Positions 63,954 to 64,000 of a stretch of DNA of 64,000 bases are shown here, piece by piece. Under the pieces are notes generated by a model. That model saw only the letters and a program-made list of their open reading frames with translations, was not told the DNA's origin and made no database searches. Location: positions 2,356,001 to 2,420,000 of the forward strand of contig NZ_CP086594.1 of the NCBI RefSeq assembly GCF_020866845.1. Direction: 5' to 3'. This DNA comes from Sphingomonas radiodurans. GTDB lineage: Bacteria > Pseudomonadota > Alphaproteobacteria > Sphingomonadales > Sphingomonadaceae. Every line of letters starts with the position of its first letter. Position 1 is the first letter of the stretch. Made by a program: the position numbers and the translations under genes.

Positions 63954-63963
63954 GGTGGTCGGA

Positions 63964-64000
63964 TCAAACGTGGATCGGCTTGCCCCGCACCGCCATCGCC
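63964..64000 (-). CDS. C-terminal end of a minus-strand gene, cut by the window
   Basis: Only the last 11 codons (AMAVRGKPIHV) and a TGA stop are seen, reading leftward from the window edge. The next gene downstream of grxD is convergent, and the R3 palindrome separates them. Too little is present to name the product. Confidence 0.4.
   Translation of the reverse strand, partial: AMAVRGKPIHV

Larger units (their letters stand above)
63650..63963. other. 314-bp intergenic region after grxD
   Basis: No convincing gene. It contains a candidate structured RNA or terminator (63716-63791), a worn R3 palindrome (63874-63953), and AT-poor filler with no obvious promoter. Confidence 0.6.

Overview
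This window is chromosomal DNA from a high-GC alphaproteobacterium, most likely a sphingomonad (Sphingomonas or a close relative). That rests on three large TonB-dependent receptors, proteins of alphaproteobacterial type (DUF1476/ATPase zeta, DUF2093, DUF5076, a BolA-Grx4 pair), CoA-based catabolic genes and many short GC-rich palindromic elements between genes. I found no rRNA, tRNA, CRISPR array, transposase, integrase or phage gene. It reads as ordinary core and catabolic chromosome with about 52 genes, many at convergent or divergent junctions. Long reverse-frame ORFs are antisense shadows typical of high GC.

Layout. 1-4.6 kb: mutS, an unrecognised 185-aa protein and hslU with a heat-shock-like promoter. 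4.7-10.7 kb (minus): acyl-CoA dehydrogenase and a complete tripartite efflux operon (MarR regulator, outer-membrane lipoprotein, HlyD/EmrA adaptor, EmrB-type MFS pump). 10.8-18.5 kb: peptidases (M16, PepN/M1, M28). 18.5-26 kb: an SDR-like protein, an EamA transporter, threonine aldolase, an HhH membrane protein, purD, xseA, a DUF2093 protein and an M23 lipoprotein. 26-30 kb: an SDR divergent from a TonB receptor-VOC pair, with two palindromic operators between them. 30-40.6 kb: a Tat-exported DUF885 hydrolase, a giant exported propeller-amidohydrolase, two oxidoreductases, a DEAD-box helicase and an exported protein. 40.8-46.7 kb: a TonB receptor, a sulfotransferase-like P-loop protein divergent from a TPR-Asp/Asn beta-hydroxylase, and a small exported protein. 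46.8-52 kb: clpB and a third TonB receptor. 52-57 kb: a catabolic group (zinc alcohol dehydrogenase, class II aldolase, SMP-30 lactonase, DUF2855, HAD). 57-59.4 kb: a 3-oxoacid CoA-transferase whose subunit genes are separated by a lipoprotein gene and a DUF5076 gene. 59.5-64 kb: leuC, a 35-aa peptide gene, leuD, quinone oxidoreductase, ATPase zeta, bolA, grxD and the edge of a minus-strand gene.

The main surprises are: a family of 70-118 bp palindromes bounded by CCGTTCGT and ACGAACGG, one copy of which lies in frame inside the signal peptide of the efflux outer-membrane lipoprotein; purD and xseA start codons that overlap head to head; a translationally coupled 35-aa exported or membrane peptide between leuC and leuD; the receptor/sulfotransferase-like/beta-hydroxylase cluster, the best candidate for an undescribed modification system; and heat-shock-type promoters at hslU and clpB, the hslU one so close to the start that the mRNA may be leaderless. 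All functions are inferred by reading the sequence; no database search was run.
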